From positions 62,001-126,000 of the forward strand of contig NZ_STGY01000010.1 of the NCBI RefSeq assembly GCF_004912275.1: a stretch of DNA of 64,000 nucleotides. The letters run 5' to 3'. This document shows, piece by piece, positions 16,314 through 25,322 of the stretch. Under the pieces are notes generated by a model. That model saw only the letters and a program-made list of their open reading frames with translations, did no database searches and was not told the origin of the DNA. Origin of the DNA: Glycomyces buryatensis (lineage in GTDB: Bacteria; Actinomycetota; Actinomycetes; Mycobacteriales; Micromonosporaceae). The first letter of the stretch is position 1. Every line of letters begins with the position of its first letter. The translations under genes and the position numbers were made by a program.

Positions 16314-16913
16314 CGCCGCGGGCGGCGCCTTCGGGTGCCGCTTGTACGGCGAGACGTACCGGTCGTCGGCGATCCAGAACCGCCACGTGAGGTCGGCCGC
16401 CTTCGAGATCCCGGTCCGCGGCCCGGCCAGTACCGGCAACGCCGGCGAACCGGCGACGACCGATCCGACCAGGTCCGCTCCGTCGTCCGACCGGTCCCAG
16501 CCCAGCGCCTGCGCCAGGCGCGCCGGCCCGCGAGCCAGGTCCCGGAACGAGACCCGCTCGCCGCGACGCTCCCGCGCCGCCTCCGTGCCGGCGACGACCT
16601 CGCCGGCGCGCAGCAGCACCGCCGCACCCGCCCCGTCCGGGCCGCAGGACACGTTGGCGCAGAAGTGCATTCCATAGGTGAAATAGATATAGAGGAACCC
16701 GGGCGGCCCGAACATGACCGCCGTCCGAGCAGTCGGCCCACGGAAGGAATGCGAGGCCGGATCGTCCTGCCGGTACGCCTCGACCTCCGTCACGCGGATC
16801 GTCACGCCGTTCGCGGAGACCGTGCAGCCGAGCAGCTCAGGCGCCACCGCCAACGAATCTCGCGCGAAGAACGAACGGTCGAGCGCCGTCCCCGGCGCCG
16901 CACGCTCGGTCAC
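16284..16913 (-). CDS. DNA-3-methyladenine glycosylase (AAG/MPG family)
   Basis: A 209-residue base-excision repair enzyme. Conserved segments are ARDLLG-like SLAVAPELLGCTV, VTEVEAYRQDDPASHSFRG (catalytic Glu region), GPPGFLYIYFTYGMHFCANV, and VLLRAGE. It removes 3-methyladenine and other alkylated purines. GTG at 16911-16913 gives a 4-nt GTGA overlap with the DUF3515 gene; a GTG at 16917-16919 is also possible. The last 30 nt overlap the convergent GH26-like gene, an unusually long tail-to-tail overlap. Confidence 0.92.
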   Translation of the reverse strand: MTERAAPGTALDRSFFARDSLAVAPELLGCTVSANGVTIRVTEVEAYRQDDPASHSFRGPTARTAVMFGPPGFLYIYFTYGMHFCANVSCGPDGAGAAVLLRAGEVVAGTEAARERRGERVSFRDLARGPARLAQALGWDRSDDGADLVGSVVAGSPALPVLAGPRTGISKAADLTWRFWIADDRYVSPYKRHPKAPPAALLERHGEGL

Positions 16914-17452
16914 GCGCACCCGGTCGGCGCGGTCTCGGCCGCCTTGACCTTCTCGGCGATGACGGTCGACAGATCATTGAGCACATCCGAGGGTTGCTCG
17001 AACTCCGCCGGGAACTCCACCGCGACCGGCACCTGCCGGTCCAGCGTCACCCACGACGAGCCGTCGCCGTTCTCCTCGCTGAACCAGCAGACGCCGTTCA
17101 GCTTGAACACCGGCGCCGTGTCCTCGATCTCGACCGCCGCGGCGCCGCACGTGGCCACCACCGCCGGATCGCCATAGGCCAGAACGAACTCCGAGGCGCG
17201 CTCGCCGCCCTCGACCGGGCGAGCGGGCAATTCGCCCGCGGTGTCAGGAGCCGTCGCCGTCAACGCCAGACAGATCACGGCGTCCTCGCCTTCGAGCGCG
17301 GGAACCTCGACGCTCACCGGCGTCAAGTCGGCCTCGGGCTCGGATTCCTCGGCGGTCGCCGTCATGAACTGGAACGCGAACACACCGGCCACCACCGCCA
17401 CAGGCAGCGCCACCACGGTGGCAATGATCGCCGGAAGCCTCGACTTGCCCAC
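16910..17452 (-). CDS. DUF3515 membrane-anchored protein
   Basis: 180 residues with an N-terminal helix (IIATVVALPVAVVAGVFAFQF) and an exported domain. The domain has the family pattern of CLALTATAPDTAG, ARPVEGGERASEFVLAYGDPAVVATCGAA, GVCWF and a late WVTLDRQVPVAVEFPAEFEQPSDVLNDLS. The family is restricted to actinobacteria and normally sits near thiL, as here. Its function is unknown. Several cysteines are spaced for disulfides outside the cell. Confidence 0.85.
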   Translation of the reverse strand: MGKSRLPAIIATVVALPVAVVAGVFAFQFMTATAEESEPEADLTPVSVEVPALEGEDAVICLALTATAPDTAGELPARPVEGGERASEFVLAYGDPAVVATCGAAAVEIEDTAPVFKLNGVCWFSEENGDGSSWVTLDRQVPVAVEFPAEFEQPSDVLNDLSTVIAEKVKAAETAPTGCA

Positions 17453-17460
17453 GATGCTCC

Positions 17461-17694
17461 TCAGAGATCCAGAATCGAACAGGTCAGCGTGCGGGTAATA
17501 CCCGCCACGCGCTGGACTCTACCGACCACGGCGTGCCCCAGCGCCTCGATGGTGGAGGCCTCGGTGAGCACTACCACGTCATACGGTCCGGTCACGGTGT
17601 CCACCCGGACCACGCCGTCGATCTTCGCGACATGCTCGGACACCTGCTGGGCCATCCCGACCTCGGTCTGGACCAGAATGTATGCCTGCACCAT
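17461..17694 (-). CDS. Stand-alone Lrp/AsnC ligand-binding (RAM) domain protein
   Basis: 77 residues consisting only of the RAM domain: MVQAYILVQTEVGMAQQV, a GVVRVDTVTGPYDVVV core and an ITRTLTCSILDL end. There is no helix-turn-helix, so it does not bind DNA itself. Relatives form octamers that bind amino acids or modulate full-length Lrp proteins. The small gene lies 8 nt upstream of the DUF3515 gene and diverges from thiL, a conserved actinobacterial arrangement. Confidence 0.9.
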   Translation of the reverse strand: MVQAYILVQTEVGMAQQVSEHVAKIDGVVRVDTVTGPYDVVVLTEASTIEALGHAVVGRVQRVAGITRTLTCSILDL

Positions 17695-17771
17695 GCGACA
17701 GGCCTCCAAACGCCAACGGGCAGAAAAGGGACCGGCGGACGAAAAGCGACACCAGCGGATATGGACCGGCA

Positions 17772-17837
17772 CCGAACGCCGTTGCGCGAACGGTGACACC
17801 GGTGGGCCTGACCGGTTCCCGAACGCCGTTGAGCGAA
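17772..17837. repeat. Duplicated 19-nt motif in the Lrp-like/thiL divergent region
   Basis: CCGAACGCCGTTGCGCGAA at 17772-17790 recurs at 17819-17837 with one change, 47 nt apart. An ACCGGT-centred stretch lies between. The spacing is near 4.5 helical turns. It could be a regulator site, but there is no independent evidence. Confidence 0.5.
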
Positions 17838-17887
17838 GATTACGCAGTGATGTGGAGACCGTCAACTGCCCGAGACTGGAACCAACC

Positions 17888-18841
17888 GTGAGCGAAACCG
17901 TCGCCGAAGTCGGCGAGTTCAGACTGATCGAGCGCTTCACCAGGCACTTCGTCACCACCGACGCCGTCGTGCTCGGACCCGGCGACGACGCCGCCGTCAT
18001 CACCGCACCCGACGGGAGGGTCGTCGCCTGCACCGACATGCTCGTCGACGGGCGCCACTTCCGCCGCGACTGGTGCTCCGCGGCCGATGTCGGCCACAAG
18101 GCCGCCGCCGCGAACCTCGCCGACATCGCCTCGATGGGCGCCAGACCCACCGCGCTCCTCGTCGCCGTCTCGGCCCCCCAGGACCTGCCCGCCGAATGGC
18201 TCGAAGGACTCGCTTCCGGCCTGGCCACCGAGTCCGCCGGCTGCGGCGCGGCCGTCATCGGCGGTGACACCACTCGCGGCGAGCAGCTCACCGTCACCGT
18301 CACCGCCCTCGGCGACCTCGAAGGCCGCGCCCCGGTCACCAGGGGCGGGGCCAAGCCCGGCGACGTGCTGGCGCTCGCGGGCAAGATCGGCTGGTCCGCC
18401 GCTGGGCTGAACGTGCTCTCGCGCGGCTTCCGCTCTCCAGGCGCGCTGGTCGGGGCGTACCGGCGCCCGCAACCGCCCTATGCGGCAGGCCGTGACGCCG
18501 CCCTCATGGGGGTGCGGGCCATGATCGACATCTCTGACGGGCTCCTTGCCGACGTGGGACACCTGGCCAAGGCCTCAGGAGTCGCGATCGATGTGGACTC
18601 GGGCACGCTCGACATCCCCGAACCGATGGCCAACGCCGCCGAAGCACTCGGCGTCGAGGCACGCAAGTGGCTGCTGACAGGGGGAGAGGACCACGCGCTG
18701 GCGGCGGCATTCCCGTCGGATGTGCTGCTGCCGGAAGGCTGGCGCCGCGTCGGCACGATCGCGGCGGGCGCGGGAGTGACGGTCGACGGCAACCGCTGGA
18801 CCGGCCCGACCGGCTGGGATCACTTCGGCGGAGCCGAATAG
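17888..18841 (+). CDS. thiL: Thiamine-monophosphate kinase
   Basis: 317 residues from GTG at 17888. The motifs are FRLIERF, VVLGPGDDAAVI for Mg-ATP binding, ACTDMLVDGRHFRRDW, HKAAAANLADIASMGA, GGDTTRGEQ and MIDISDGLLADVGHLA. ThiL phosphorylates thiamine monophosphate to thiamine diphosphate, the last step of cofactor synthesis. It is free-standing here, with no thiamine biosynthesis gene beside it, and is divergent from the Lrp-like gene. No TPP riboswitch was seen upstream. The last codons lie in a short repeat that continues past the stop. Confidence 0.94.
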   Translation: MSETVAEVGEFRLIERFTRHFVTTDAVVLGPGDDAAVITAPDGRVVACTDMLVDGRHFRRDWCSAADVGHKAAAANLADIASMGARPTALLVAVSAPQDLPAEWLEGLASGLATESAGCGAAVIGGDTTRGEQLTVTVTALGDLEGRAPVTRGGAKPGDVLALAGKIGWSAAGLNVLSRGFRSPGALVGAYRRPQPPYAAGRDAALMGVRAMIDISDGLLADVGHLAKASGVAIDVDSGTLDIPEPMANAAEALGVEARKWLLTGGEDHALAAAFPSDVLLPEGWRRVGTIAAGAGVTVDGNRWTGPTGWDHFGGAE

Positions 18842-18892
18842 ACGGCTCAGCAGCGGAGCTGAATAGAGGGGCTTAGTGGCGGAGCCGAATAG
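18826..18892 (+). repeat. Tandem repeat of the thiL stop region
   Basis: The 16 nt covering the last thiL codons and stop, CGGCGGAGCCGAATAG (18826-18841), recur as CAGCGGAGCTGAATAG (18851-18866) and TGGCGGAGCCGAATAG (18877-18892), with a period of 25-26 nt. Tandem slippage at the gene end would explain it. Confidence 0.75.
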
Positions 18893-19175
18893 GGAGCGCA
18901 GTGGCGGTCGGGGCATACCGCTCCCGGGTGGGAGGGGAAGAAAGTACCTGCCCGCTGCCACGGTGCTCTCCGGGTGCGACAGTTCTCGGCCCTATTCGTG
19001 GCCGATGTATTGATCGTCACAGGATATTGGCACGAAAGAGAGCGCCGACGCATCACGGCGCGGTGGCCCATCGGGACGAGGCCGTGCCCGTCACGCGCCG
19101 CCGTATTTTGATACGACGAAACGCCGCCGGGCGACGCCCGGCGGCGTGAAGTCTTTGTGGCCTTGGGCCAGGTCC
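18842..19175. other. Gene-less stretch between thiL and rpmB
   Basis: It holds the tandem stop-region repeat at its left end and the rpmB terminator at its right end. The middle (about 18900-19115) contains no coding pattern, ribosome site or conserved RNA that I recognise. Confidence 0.7.
19121..19147 (-). terminator. rpmB terminator
   Basis: A 12-bp perfect stem (19121-19132 with 19136-19147) with a 3-nt loop lies 28 nt after the rpmB stop and is followed on the minus strand by TTTCG. Confidence 0.75.
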
Positions 19176-19367
19176 CTAGCGGGTCACCTTGTTGGCCTTG
19201 AGGCACGAGGTGCAGACCTTGGCGCGGCGCTTGTTATCGCCGGAGCCAGTCGCGATGCGAATGGTCTGCAGGTTCGGGTTCCAACGACGCTTGGTCTTCT
19301 TGTGGGACCACGGCACGTTGTTGCCGAAGCCAGGGCGCTTGCCGCAGACTTCACACACGCTCGACAT
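19176..19367 (-). CDS. rpmB: 50S ribosomal protein L28
   Basis: 63 residues, full length for the family: SSVCEVCGKRPGFGNNV, SHKKTKRRWNPNLQ, and a final CTSCLKANKVTR. The two CxxC pairs mark the zinc-binding form. Many actinobacteria keep a second, cysteine-free copy controlled by Zur; none is visible here. It binds 23S rRNA in the large subunit. Transcribed alone, with its own terminator. Confidence 0.97.
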   Translation of the reverse strand: MSSVCEVCGKRPGFGNNVPWSHKKTKRRWNPNLQTIRIATGSGDNKRRAKVCTSCLKANKVTR

Positions 19368-19663
19368 AATCCAAAACTCCTGCGTTGACGTTCAAGGGGC
19401 CCGCCCCGACGGCGGGCAACCCGCTAATTCTAACGGACCTGACAGACACCCGACCATCCAGGTCGGAGGTCCTGCATCACAGCGAGCCGCCGGCCTCGAT
19501 AGAAGCCCGTCCATCGGTCCTGCAAGGACGCTCGACGCACGCTCTGTACTGTGGCGGCTGCCGCGGACGGCTACGGTCGGTCACTCTAGGATGAGACGAG
19601 ATCCCGTAGGCTAGCCGCATACAGTGATGTGCCGATGCCCATACTTCCGTTGGTGAGTCGATC

Positions 19664-20815
19664 ATGAGCAACACCCCGCAGCCGCCTGCCGACGGCTGGC
19701 AGCCGCCGCCGCAGTCCCAGCCGCCGGTGTACCGGCCGAACGAGCAGCCCCCTGCCGAGGAACCGCCGCCCTGGTCCCCGGAGAGCCAGCATGTGCAGCA
19801 GTCGCCGATGAGCCAGCCGATGAGTCAGCAGCCCATGAGCCAGCCGATGCCCGTCGAGGATGTCGACGGCACCATCAAATACGGCGGCAATCCCAACCAG
19901 TCGCCGCCGCCGTTCGGTCCCCCGCCCGGCGTCCCGGTGTCCCCCTTCGACTCTCCAGGCCAGCACCCCGGGATGCCCGTGTCGGGCATGCCAGGAATGC
20001 CGGTCTCGGGTATGCCCGGCGCCGGGATGCCCGGAATGCCGGCCCCGGGAATGCCGCCCGTGTCCTCCGTCCCCGCTTCCGGGATGCCCGTCTCGCCCGG
20101 TCAGGGCCAGTTCGGCCCGCAGGGCGGCCAGCTCGCGCCCGTCTCGGGCCCGGCCGGCGGCCAGCAGCCCTGGGGAGGCGCCCAGCCGATCCAGCGCAAG
20201 AAGAAGGGCGGCGGCGGCAAGGGCCCGATGTGGCTCCTGCTCATCGGTGTCGTGGTCGTCGCGGCCGCGCTCGGCATCGGAGGCTTCATCGTCTTCAACC
20301 CGCTGGGAGACGAGCCGACCGACCCACCGACCGGCACTATCGAAACCCCGGCCGGGGCCGAACCCGTCCTGGTCAACGACGCCTCCGCCGGACTGAAGTT
20401 CGTCCTCAGCGGCGAGTCCGCCGAATGGGCCGAATCGACCGAGGTTCCCCCCGTGTTCGCCACCGGCAGCGGCCGCGCCAACGAGGACGGCACCGCCACC
20501 GCCTTCGTCGGCCAGCTCAATGCCGAAGCGCTCGGCGCCACCGAGGACTCGAAACTGGACGACCTGGGAGCGGCCTTCGACGCCGCGATCGCCGAAGGAC
20601 TCGGCGGCGAGATCGACGGCGACGCCAATATCCAGAACTACTGGATCGACGCCCGCCAGGCCCAGTTCCACACCTTCACCGTCGGCGACACCACCGTCTA
20701 CGCGGCCATCGTGCAGGCCGAAGGCGGCCTCGAAGGCTTCGTCGGCACCGCCCAGAGCGACGCGGCCGAAACGGTCGAGGCGGTCCGCAACTCCCTGCGC
20801 TACGGCGAGCTGTAA
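19664..20815 (+). CDS. Pro/Met-rich single-pass membrane protein, unknown function
   Basis: 383 residues in three parts. A cytoplasmic tail of about 185 residues is rich in Pro, Gln and Met, with reiterated GMPVSGMPGMP-type units around residues 100-145 and SQPMSQQPMSQPM earlier. A basic stretch (QRKKKGGGGK) and one helix (residues 187-211) follow, then an extracellular domain of about 170 residues that looks folded and begins after a Thr/Pro spacer. This plan is common among actinobacterial proteins of unknown role. Nothing identifies a ligand. A strong terminator follows. Confidence 0.8.
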   Translation: MSNTPQPPADGWQPPPQSQPPVYRPNEQPPAEEPPPWSPESQHVQQSPMSQPMSQQPMSQPMPVEDVDGTIKYGGNPNQSPPPFGPPPGVPVSPFDSPGQHPGMPVSGMPGMPVSGMPGAGMPGMPAPGMPPVSSVPASGMPVSPGQGQFGPQGGQLAPVSGPAGGQQPWGGAQPIQRKKKGGGGKGPMWLLLIGVVVVAAALGIGGFIVFNPLGDEPTDPPTGTIETPAGAEPVLVNDASAGLKFVLSGESAEWAESTEVPPVFATGSGRANEDGTATAFVGQLNAEALGATEDSKLDDLGAAFDAAIAEGLGGEIDGDANIQNYWIDARQAQFHTFTVGDTTVYAAIVQAEGGLEGFVGTAQSDAAETVEAVRNSLRYGEL

Positions 20816-20846
20816 AGCATCGCCCGAACCATTCGCGTAAGCCGAG

Positions 20847-20881
20847 GGCCTGTCCGGCGCATCATGCCGGGCGGGCCTTTT
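20847..20881 (+). terminator. Rho-independent terminator
   Basis: A 12-bp GC stem with two G-U pairs (20847-20858 with 20866-20877) and a 7-nt loop is followed by TTTT, 31 nt after the stop of the Pro/Met-rich membrane protein gene. Confidence 0.85.
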
Positions 20882-20931
20882 CGGCACTGTGGGGTGCTGG
20901 ACCCGCTCGCGCAGGCGTAGTCTCTGGGCCC

Positions 20932-22545
20932 GTGAGCGACATCCCAGAGCATGGCCGCCAAGTTCTCGACGCCGACGCGATGCGGCAGTGGGCCGCACGC
21001 GGCATCGAGACGCTGACCCGTCACCGCCGCGGCGTGGACGAGCTCAACGTCTTCCCCGTCGCCGACTCCGACACGGCGACCAATATGCTCGCCACCCTCC
21101 AGGCCGCCTTCCAGGGCGCGACGCCGGGCCTGACCCTGCCCGCTCTCATGGATGAGGCCGCCTCGCGAGCGCTCCTCGCCGCACGCGGGAACTCCGGAGT
21201 CATCCTCGCTCAGATGCTGCGCGGCCTCGCCGACGCCTGGACCGCCGCCGGGATCGACTCCAGGGGCTTCGCCGCCGGACTGCGCTCGGCCACCGACGCG
21301 GCCACCGCCGCGGTCGCCGTGCCCACCGCCGGCACGATCCTCACCGTCGCCGAGACCGCCGCCAGCGCCGCCGCGAAGGCCGCCCCGTTCGGACTCGTCT
21401 CGGCAGCCCGTGCGGCCGCCGAAGCCGCCGCCGATGCCGTCGCGGCCACGCCGGGGCAGTTGCCAGCGCTGGCCCGGGCCGGGGTGGTGGACGCGGGCGG
21501 CATGGCCCTGGCGCTGCTGCTGGAGGCCCTGGTGGAGACCTTGACCGGCTCGGTGTCGACCGGTGCGCTGGATCTGCTGGAGCGCCACCGCAACCGCTCC
21601 GGGGCGCAAGTCGAAGAGGTGCCGCGCGAGACCGGCTCCGAAGCGTTCGACTACGAGGTCCAGTACCTGCTCGAATCAGATGCCGAGCGGGCCTCGGAAC
21701 TGCGGCACCGGCTGATCGAGCTGGGCGACTCGGTGGTCATCATCGGTTCGCGCGCGGCCAAGTCCGTCACCACGTTCAACGTCCACGTGCACGTCAATGA
21801 CATCGGCGCGGCGATCGAGGCCGGGATCGAGCGGGGCCGGGTCCACCGGATCTCGGTGACCCGCTTCGACGACGCCTATTCGCGCCACCACGGCGGCCCG
21901 GCCTCTGGCCACGAGGAGGCCGGCCCCTTCACGCTCCAGCGGGCCGTGGCCGCCGTGACCTCCCTGCCGCAGCTGCGCGGCCTGCTCGAATCCGAGGGCT
22001 GCCCGGTCGCCGCCACCGCGAGCCCCGACGACGTGCTCGCGGCGATCCGCGCCGGGGGAGGCCCGAACGCGGTCGTGCTCGTGGACGATCCGGCCGCGCT
22101 CGACGCGGTCCGTGAGGCCGTCGGCGCGGCCCGGCGCGACGGCTACCGGGTCGCGGTCATCCCGACCGGTTCGATCATGCAGAGCCTGGCCGCGTTCGCC
22201 GTCCACGACGCCGAGCGGCCCTTCGACGACGACGTCATCGCCATGGCCGAGGCGGCCGCCTCCTGCCGCACCGGCGAGGTCCGATTCGACGGAGGCACGG
22301 TCCTGGGCCTGGTCGACGGCGACGTCATCCACACCGGCACCGACCCGGCCGTGGCCGCCCTCGACCTGGTCGACCGGCTCTGCTCGGCCGGCGCCGAACT
22401 CGTCACCGTCCTGGCCGGCTCCGGGTCGGACGCCGAAACTGTCACAGCCCTGAGCGATCATGTTCGAAGGGCGTGGCCGCTGGTGGAACTCCAGCAGCTG
22501 CCCGCCGGCCAAGACGAACCGCTGATTCTCATTGGAGCAGAATGA
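20932..22545 (+). CDS. DAK2/DegV-like kinase domain protein (FakA/YloV-like)
   Basis: 537 residues from GTG at 20932. The N-terminal 200 residues are a DhaL/DAK2 ATP-binding domain (VDELNVFPVADSDTATNM with the Mg-binding aspartates, RGNSGVILAQML, DAGGMAL). A middle and C-terminal domain follows, as in FakA, with YEVQYLLE, FNVHVHVNDIGAAIE and a late GVIPTGS-like VIPTGSIMQSLAAF. FakA phosphorylates fatty acids held by FakB proteins; no FakB gene is in this window. It overlaps recG by 4 nt, the usual order in Gram-positive bacteria. Confidence 0.88.
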   Translation: MSDIPEHGRQVLDADAMRQWAARGIETLTRHRRGVDELNVFPVADSDTATNMLATLQAAFQGATPGLTLPALMDEAASRALLAARGNSGVILAQMLRGLADAWTAAGIDSRGFAAGLRSATDAATAAVAVPTAGTILTVAETAASAAAKAAPFGLVSAARAAAEAAADAVAATPGQLPALARAGVVDAGGMALALLLEALVETLTGSVSTGALDLLERHRNRSGAQVEEVPRETGSEAFDYEVQYLLESDAERASELRHRLIELGDSVVIIGSRAAKSVTTFNVHVHVNDIGAAIEAGIERGRVHRISVTRFDDAYSRHHGGPASGHEEAGPFTLQRAVAAVTSLPQLRGLLESEGCPVAATASPDDVLAAIRAGGGPNAVVLVDDPAALDAVREAVGAARRDGYRVAVIPTGSIMQSLAAFAVHDAERPFDDDVIAMAEAAASCRTGEVRFDGGTVLGLVDGDVIHTGTDPAVAALDLVDRLCSAGAELVTVLAGSGSDAETVTALSDHVRRAWPLVELQQLPAGQDEPLILIGAE

Positions 22546-24734
22546 CCGTCGGACTGGAGACCCGGCTGCGCGACGCCGTGGGCGCCAAGACCGCCGCCGC
22601 GCTGACGGACGGCCTCGGCCTGGAGACGGTCGGAGACCTGCTGGGGCACTACCCGTTCCGCTATGCCCAGCGCGGCGAGCAGACCGACCTGGGCGCGCTT
22701 CAGGTCGGCGAGGACGTCACTGTTTTCGCGCAGGTCAAGGCCGCCTTCACCAAGCAGACGCGGCCGCGTCCGGGCAAGCGGCCCGGGAGCCTGCTGGAGG
22801 TCGTCGTCGCCGACGAGGCCGGGCGCACCCTCGCCCTCACGTACTTCAACCAGGCTTGGCGCGCAAAGGAACTCAAGGTAGGACGCTGGGGCCTGTTCGC
22901 CGGCCGGGTGGGCCAGTTCCGCGGCCGCCTCCAACTGAACTCGCCGCAGTCGCGGATGCTCGCCGGAGACGGAGTCGATGAAGCCGACGCCGTCGAGGAG
23001 TTCGCCGGGGCACTCATCCCCGTCTACCCCGCCACCGCCGACCTTCCGACCTGGAACATCGCCAAGGCCGTCCGGACCGTGCTCGACCTCGTCGGTAGGC
23101 CGGATGACCCGCTCCCGTCGGCCATCCGGTCCCGGCAGCACCTCACCGACTACGCCACGGCGCTGCGCCAGATCCACCGCCCCGAATCCTTCGGATCGCT
23201 CGGCGCCGCCAAGAAACGCCTCAAATGGCAAGAGGCCCTGGTCATGCAGGCCGCGCTAGTGCGCCGCAAGGCCGAATCCGCGCAGGAGCAGGCCACGCCC
23301 CGCCCCACGGGCGGCGCGATCCTCGCGGCCTTCGACGCCGCCCTCCCCTTCGAACTCACCGGCGGGCAGCGCCAGGTGGGGGAGGAGATCGCGACCGAAC
23401 TCGCCGCCACACATCCGATGCACCGGCTCCTCCAGGGCGACGTCGGCTCCGGCAAGACCCTGGTGGCGCTGCGCGCCATGCTCCAGGTCGTCGCCGACGG
23501 CGGCCAGGCCGCGCTCCTGGCACCCACCGAAGTCCTGGCCGCCCAACACCACCGCTCCATCGTCGAAGCGCTCGGCGACCTCGCCAGCGGCGGCGAGCTC
23601 GGCGCCTCGCCCGAGGCGACCCGGGTTGCGCTCCTAACCGGATCGGCCACCGCCGCCCAGCGCCGCTCCACCCTGGAAGAAGTGCGGTCCGGGGTCGCGG
23701 GAATCGTCATCGGCACCCACGCCCTCCTCTACGACGGCGTCGACTTCGCCGACCTCGGCCTGGTCGTCGTGGACGAACAGCACCGCTTCGGCGTCGAGCA
23801 GCGGGACGTCCTGCGCGCCAAGGCGCAGCGGCCCCCGCACACCCTCGTCATGACCGCCACCCCCATCCCGAGGACGGTCGCCATGACCGTCTACGGCGAC
23901 CTGGAGACCAGCCGCCTCACCGAGCTCCCCGCCGGGCGCACGCCCATCGCCACCCACGTCGTCCCCTACACCGACCAGCGGTGGATGTCGCGCGCCTGGG
24001 CCCGCGTCCGCGAGGAGGCCGCCGCCGGCCGCCAGGCCTATGTGGTGTGTCCCCGCGTCGGCGGAGCCGACCAGGAGAATGGCGGTGATGGCGAGAACGG
24101 CGACGCCGGGACCGACGACAAGCGCCCTCCCCTCGCCGTCGTGGACGTCATCGAGGAGCTGCGGAACGGGCCGCTCAGCGAGCTGCGCCTGGGCCTGCTC
24201 CACGGCCGCCTCGACGCCGACGAGAAGGACCGCGTTATGCGCGCCTACGCCGCCGGACAGCTCGACGTCCTCGTCGCCACCACCGTCATCGAGGTCGGCG
24301 TCAACGTCCCCAATGCCACCGCGATGGTCGTCCTCGACGCCGAGCGCTTCGGCATCTCGCAGCTCCACCAGCTGCGCGGCCGCGTCGGACGAGGCGAACA
24401 CCCCGGCCTGTGCCTGCTGGTCAGCGAAGTCGCCGAGGGCACCAGCTCGCGGGAACGGCTCGACGCGGTCGCCTCGACCACCGACGGCTTCGCGCTGGCG
24501 GAGCTCGACTTGGAGCAGCGCCGGGAGGGCGACGTGCTCGGCGCGGCCCAGTCGGGCACCAAATCGCACGTGAAGCTGCTCTCGCTCCTGCACGACGTCG
24601 ACATCATCGAGGCCGCCCGGCAGGACGCCATGGCCATGATCGTCGCCGACCCGGACCTGAAGGGCGAACCGGCCTTCGCGGCCTTGGTCGACGATCTCGC
24701 AGCCGACCGAGGTGAATTCTTGGAGAAGGGATAA
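22542..24734 (+). CDS. recG: ATP-dependent DNA helicase RecG
   Basis: 730 residues. An N-terminal wedge/OB domain (about 1-190) comes before helicase domain 1 with LLQGDVGSGKTLVA (Walker A), LAPTEVLA, VDEQHRFGVEQR (Walker B with a DEQH box) and MTATPIPRT. Domain 2 has LLHGRLDADEKDRVM, VATTVIEVGVNVPNAT and HQLRGRVGRG. It reverses stalled forks and moves branches of recombination intermediates. An acidic Gly/Asn insertion (GGDGENGDAGTDD) lies between domains, lineage-specific. The ATG overlaps the FakA-like stop. Confidence 0.96.
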   Translation: MTVGLETRLRDAVGAKTAAALTDGLGLETVGDLLGHYPFRYAQRGEQTDLGALQVGEDVTVFAQVKAAFTKQTRPRPGKRPGSLLEVVVADEAGRTLALTYFNQAWRAKELKVGRWGLFAGRVGQFRGRLQLNSPQSRMLAGDGVDEADAVEEFAGALIPVYPATADLPTWNIAKAVRTVLDLVGRPDDPLPSAIRSRQHLTDYATALRQIHRPESFGSLGAAKKRLKWQEALVMQAALVRRKAESAQEQATPRPTGGAILAAFDAALPFELTGGQRQVGEEIATELAATHPMHRLLQGDVGSGKTLVALRAMLQVVADGGQAALLAPTEVLAAQHHRSIVEALGDLASGGELGASPEATRVALLTGSATAAQRRSTLEEVRSGVAGIVIGTHALLYDGVDFADLGLVVVDEQHRFGVEQRDVLRAKAQRPPHTLVMTATPIPRTVAMTVYGDLETSRLTELPAGRTPIATHVVPYTDQRWMSRAWARVREEAAAGRQAYVVCPRVGGADQENGGDGENGDAGTDDKRPPLAVVDVIEELRNGPLSELRLGLLHGRLDADEKDRVMRAYAAGQLDVLVATTVIEVGVNVPNATAMVVLDAERFGISQLHQLRGRVGRGEHPGLCLLVSEVAEGTSSRERLDAVASTTDGFALAELDLEQRREGDVLGAAQSGTKSHVKLLSLLHDVDIIEAARQDAMAMIVADPDLKGEPAFAALVDDLAADRGEFLEKG

Positions 24735-24764
24735 TCGGCCGCCCTGGGTTAGAGTGGTGATCCC

Positions 24765-25322
24765 ATGACTAGGATCATCGCCGGCGCCCTCAAGGGCCGC
24801 CGCCTCGCCACGCCATCGGGGGACCGCACCAGGCCCACCTCCGATCGGGTCCGCGAAGCGCTGTTCAACTCGCTCGCCCCCGGCGGGGACCTCCAAGGTC
24901 TCCGCTTCGCCGACCTCTACGCCGGTTCCGGCGCGGTCGGCCTGGAGGCGATCTCGCGCGGGGCCGAACACGCGCTCTTCGTGGAGTCCCACGCCCTCAC
25001 CGCGAAGCTCTTGCGGCGCAATATCGCCGAGCTCGACGTCGACAACGCGGATGTGATCTGCGCCCCTGTCGAAAAGGCGCTCGCCACGCCCCCGGACGAG
25101 CCCTACGACATCGTCTTCGCCGACCCGCCCTACGCCGTCACCGACGCCGCCGTCGCCGCGTTCCTCGAGGCGCTGGTCGAGCATGGCTGGCTCGCTCCCG
25201 ACGCCGACCTGGTGGTCGAGCGCGCCGGGCGCGACGCGAGCGTGCCGTGGCCGCCGAAGATCGCAGAAGACCGCGTCCGCCGATACGGCACCACCGCTCT
25301 TTGCTACGGTCACCGGCTGTGA
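24765..25322 (+). CDS. rsmD: 16S rRNA (guanine966-N2)-methyltransferase
   Basis: 185 residues beginning MTRIIAGALKGRRL, then RPTSDRVREALFNSL, the SAM site FADLYAGSGAVGLEAISRGA, and the catalytic FADPPYAVT. It methylates G966 of 16S rRNA during 30S assembly. Full length. It is coupled to coaD by an overlap of 4 nt, the conserved rsmD-coaD pair. Confidence 0.95.
   Translation: MTRIIAGALKGRRLATPSGDRTRPTSDRVREALFNSLAPGGDLQGLRFADLYAGSGAVGLEAISRGAEHALFVESHALTAKLLRRNIAELDVDNADVICAPVEKALATPPDEPYDIVFADPPYAVTDAAVAAFLEALVEHGWLAPDADLVVERAGRDASVPWPPKIAEDRVRRYGTTALCYGHRL

Noticed and set aside
17695-17887. Possible TPP riboswitch before thiL
   Set aside because: No CUGAGA or ACCUGAUC-type conserved boxes are present.
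19967-20095. GGCATGCC-like repeats
   Set aside because: They encode the GMP-rich units of the membrane protein in frame and are not intergenic repeats.
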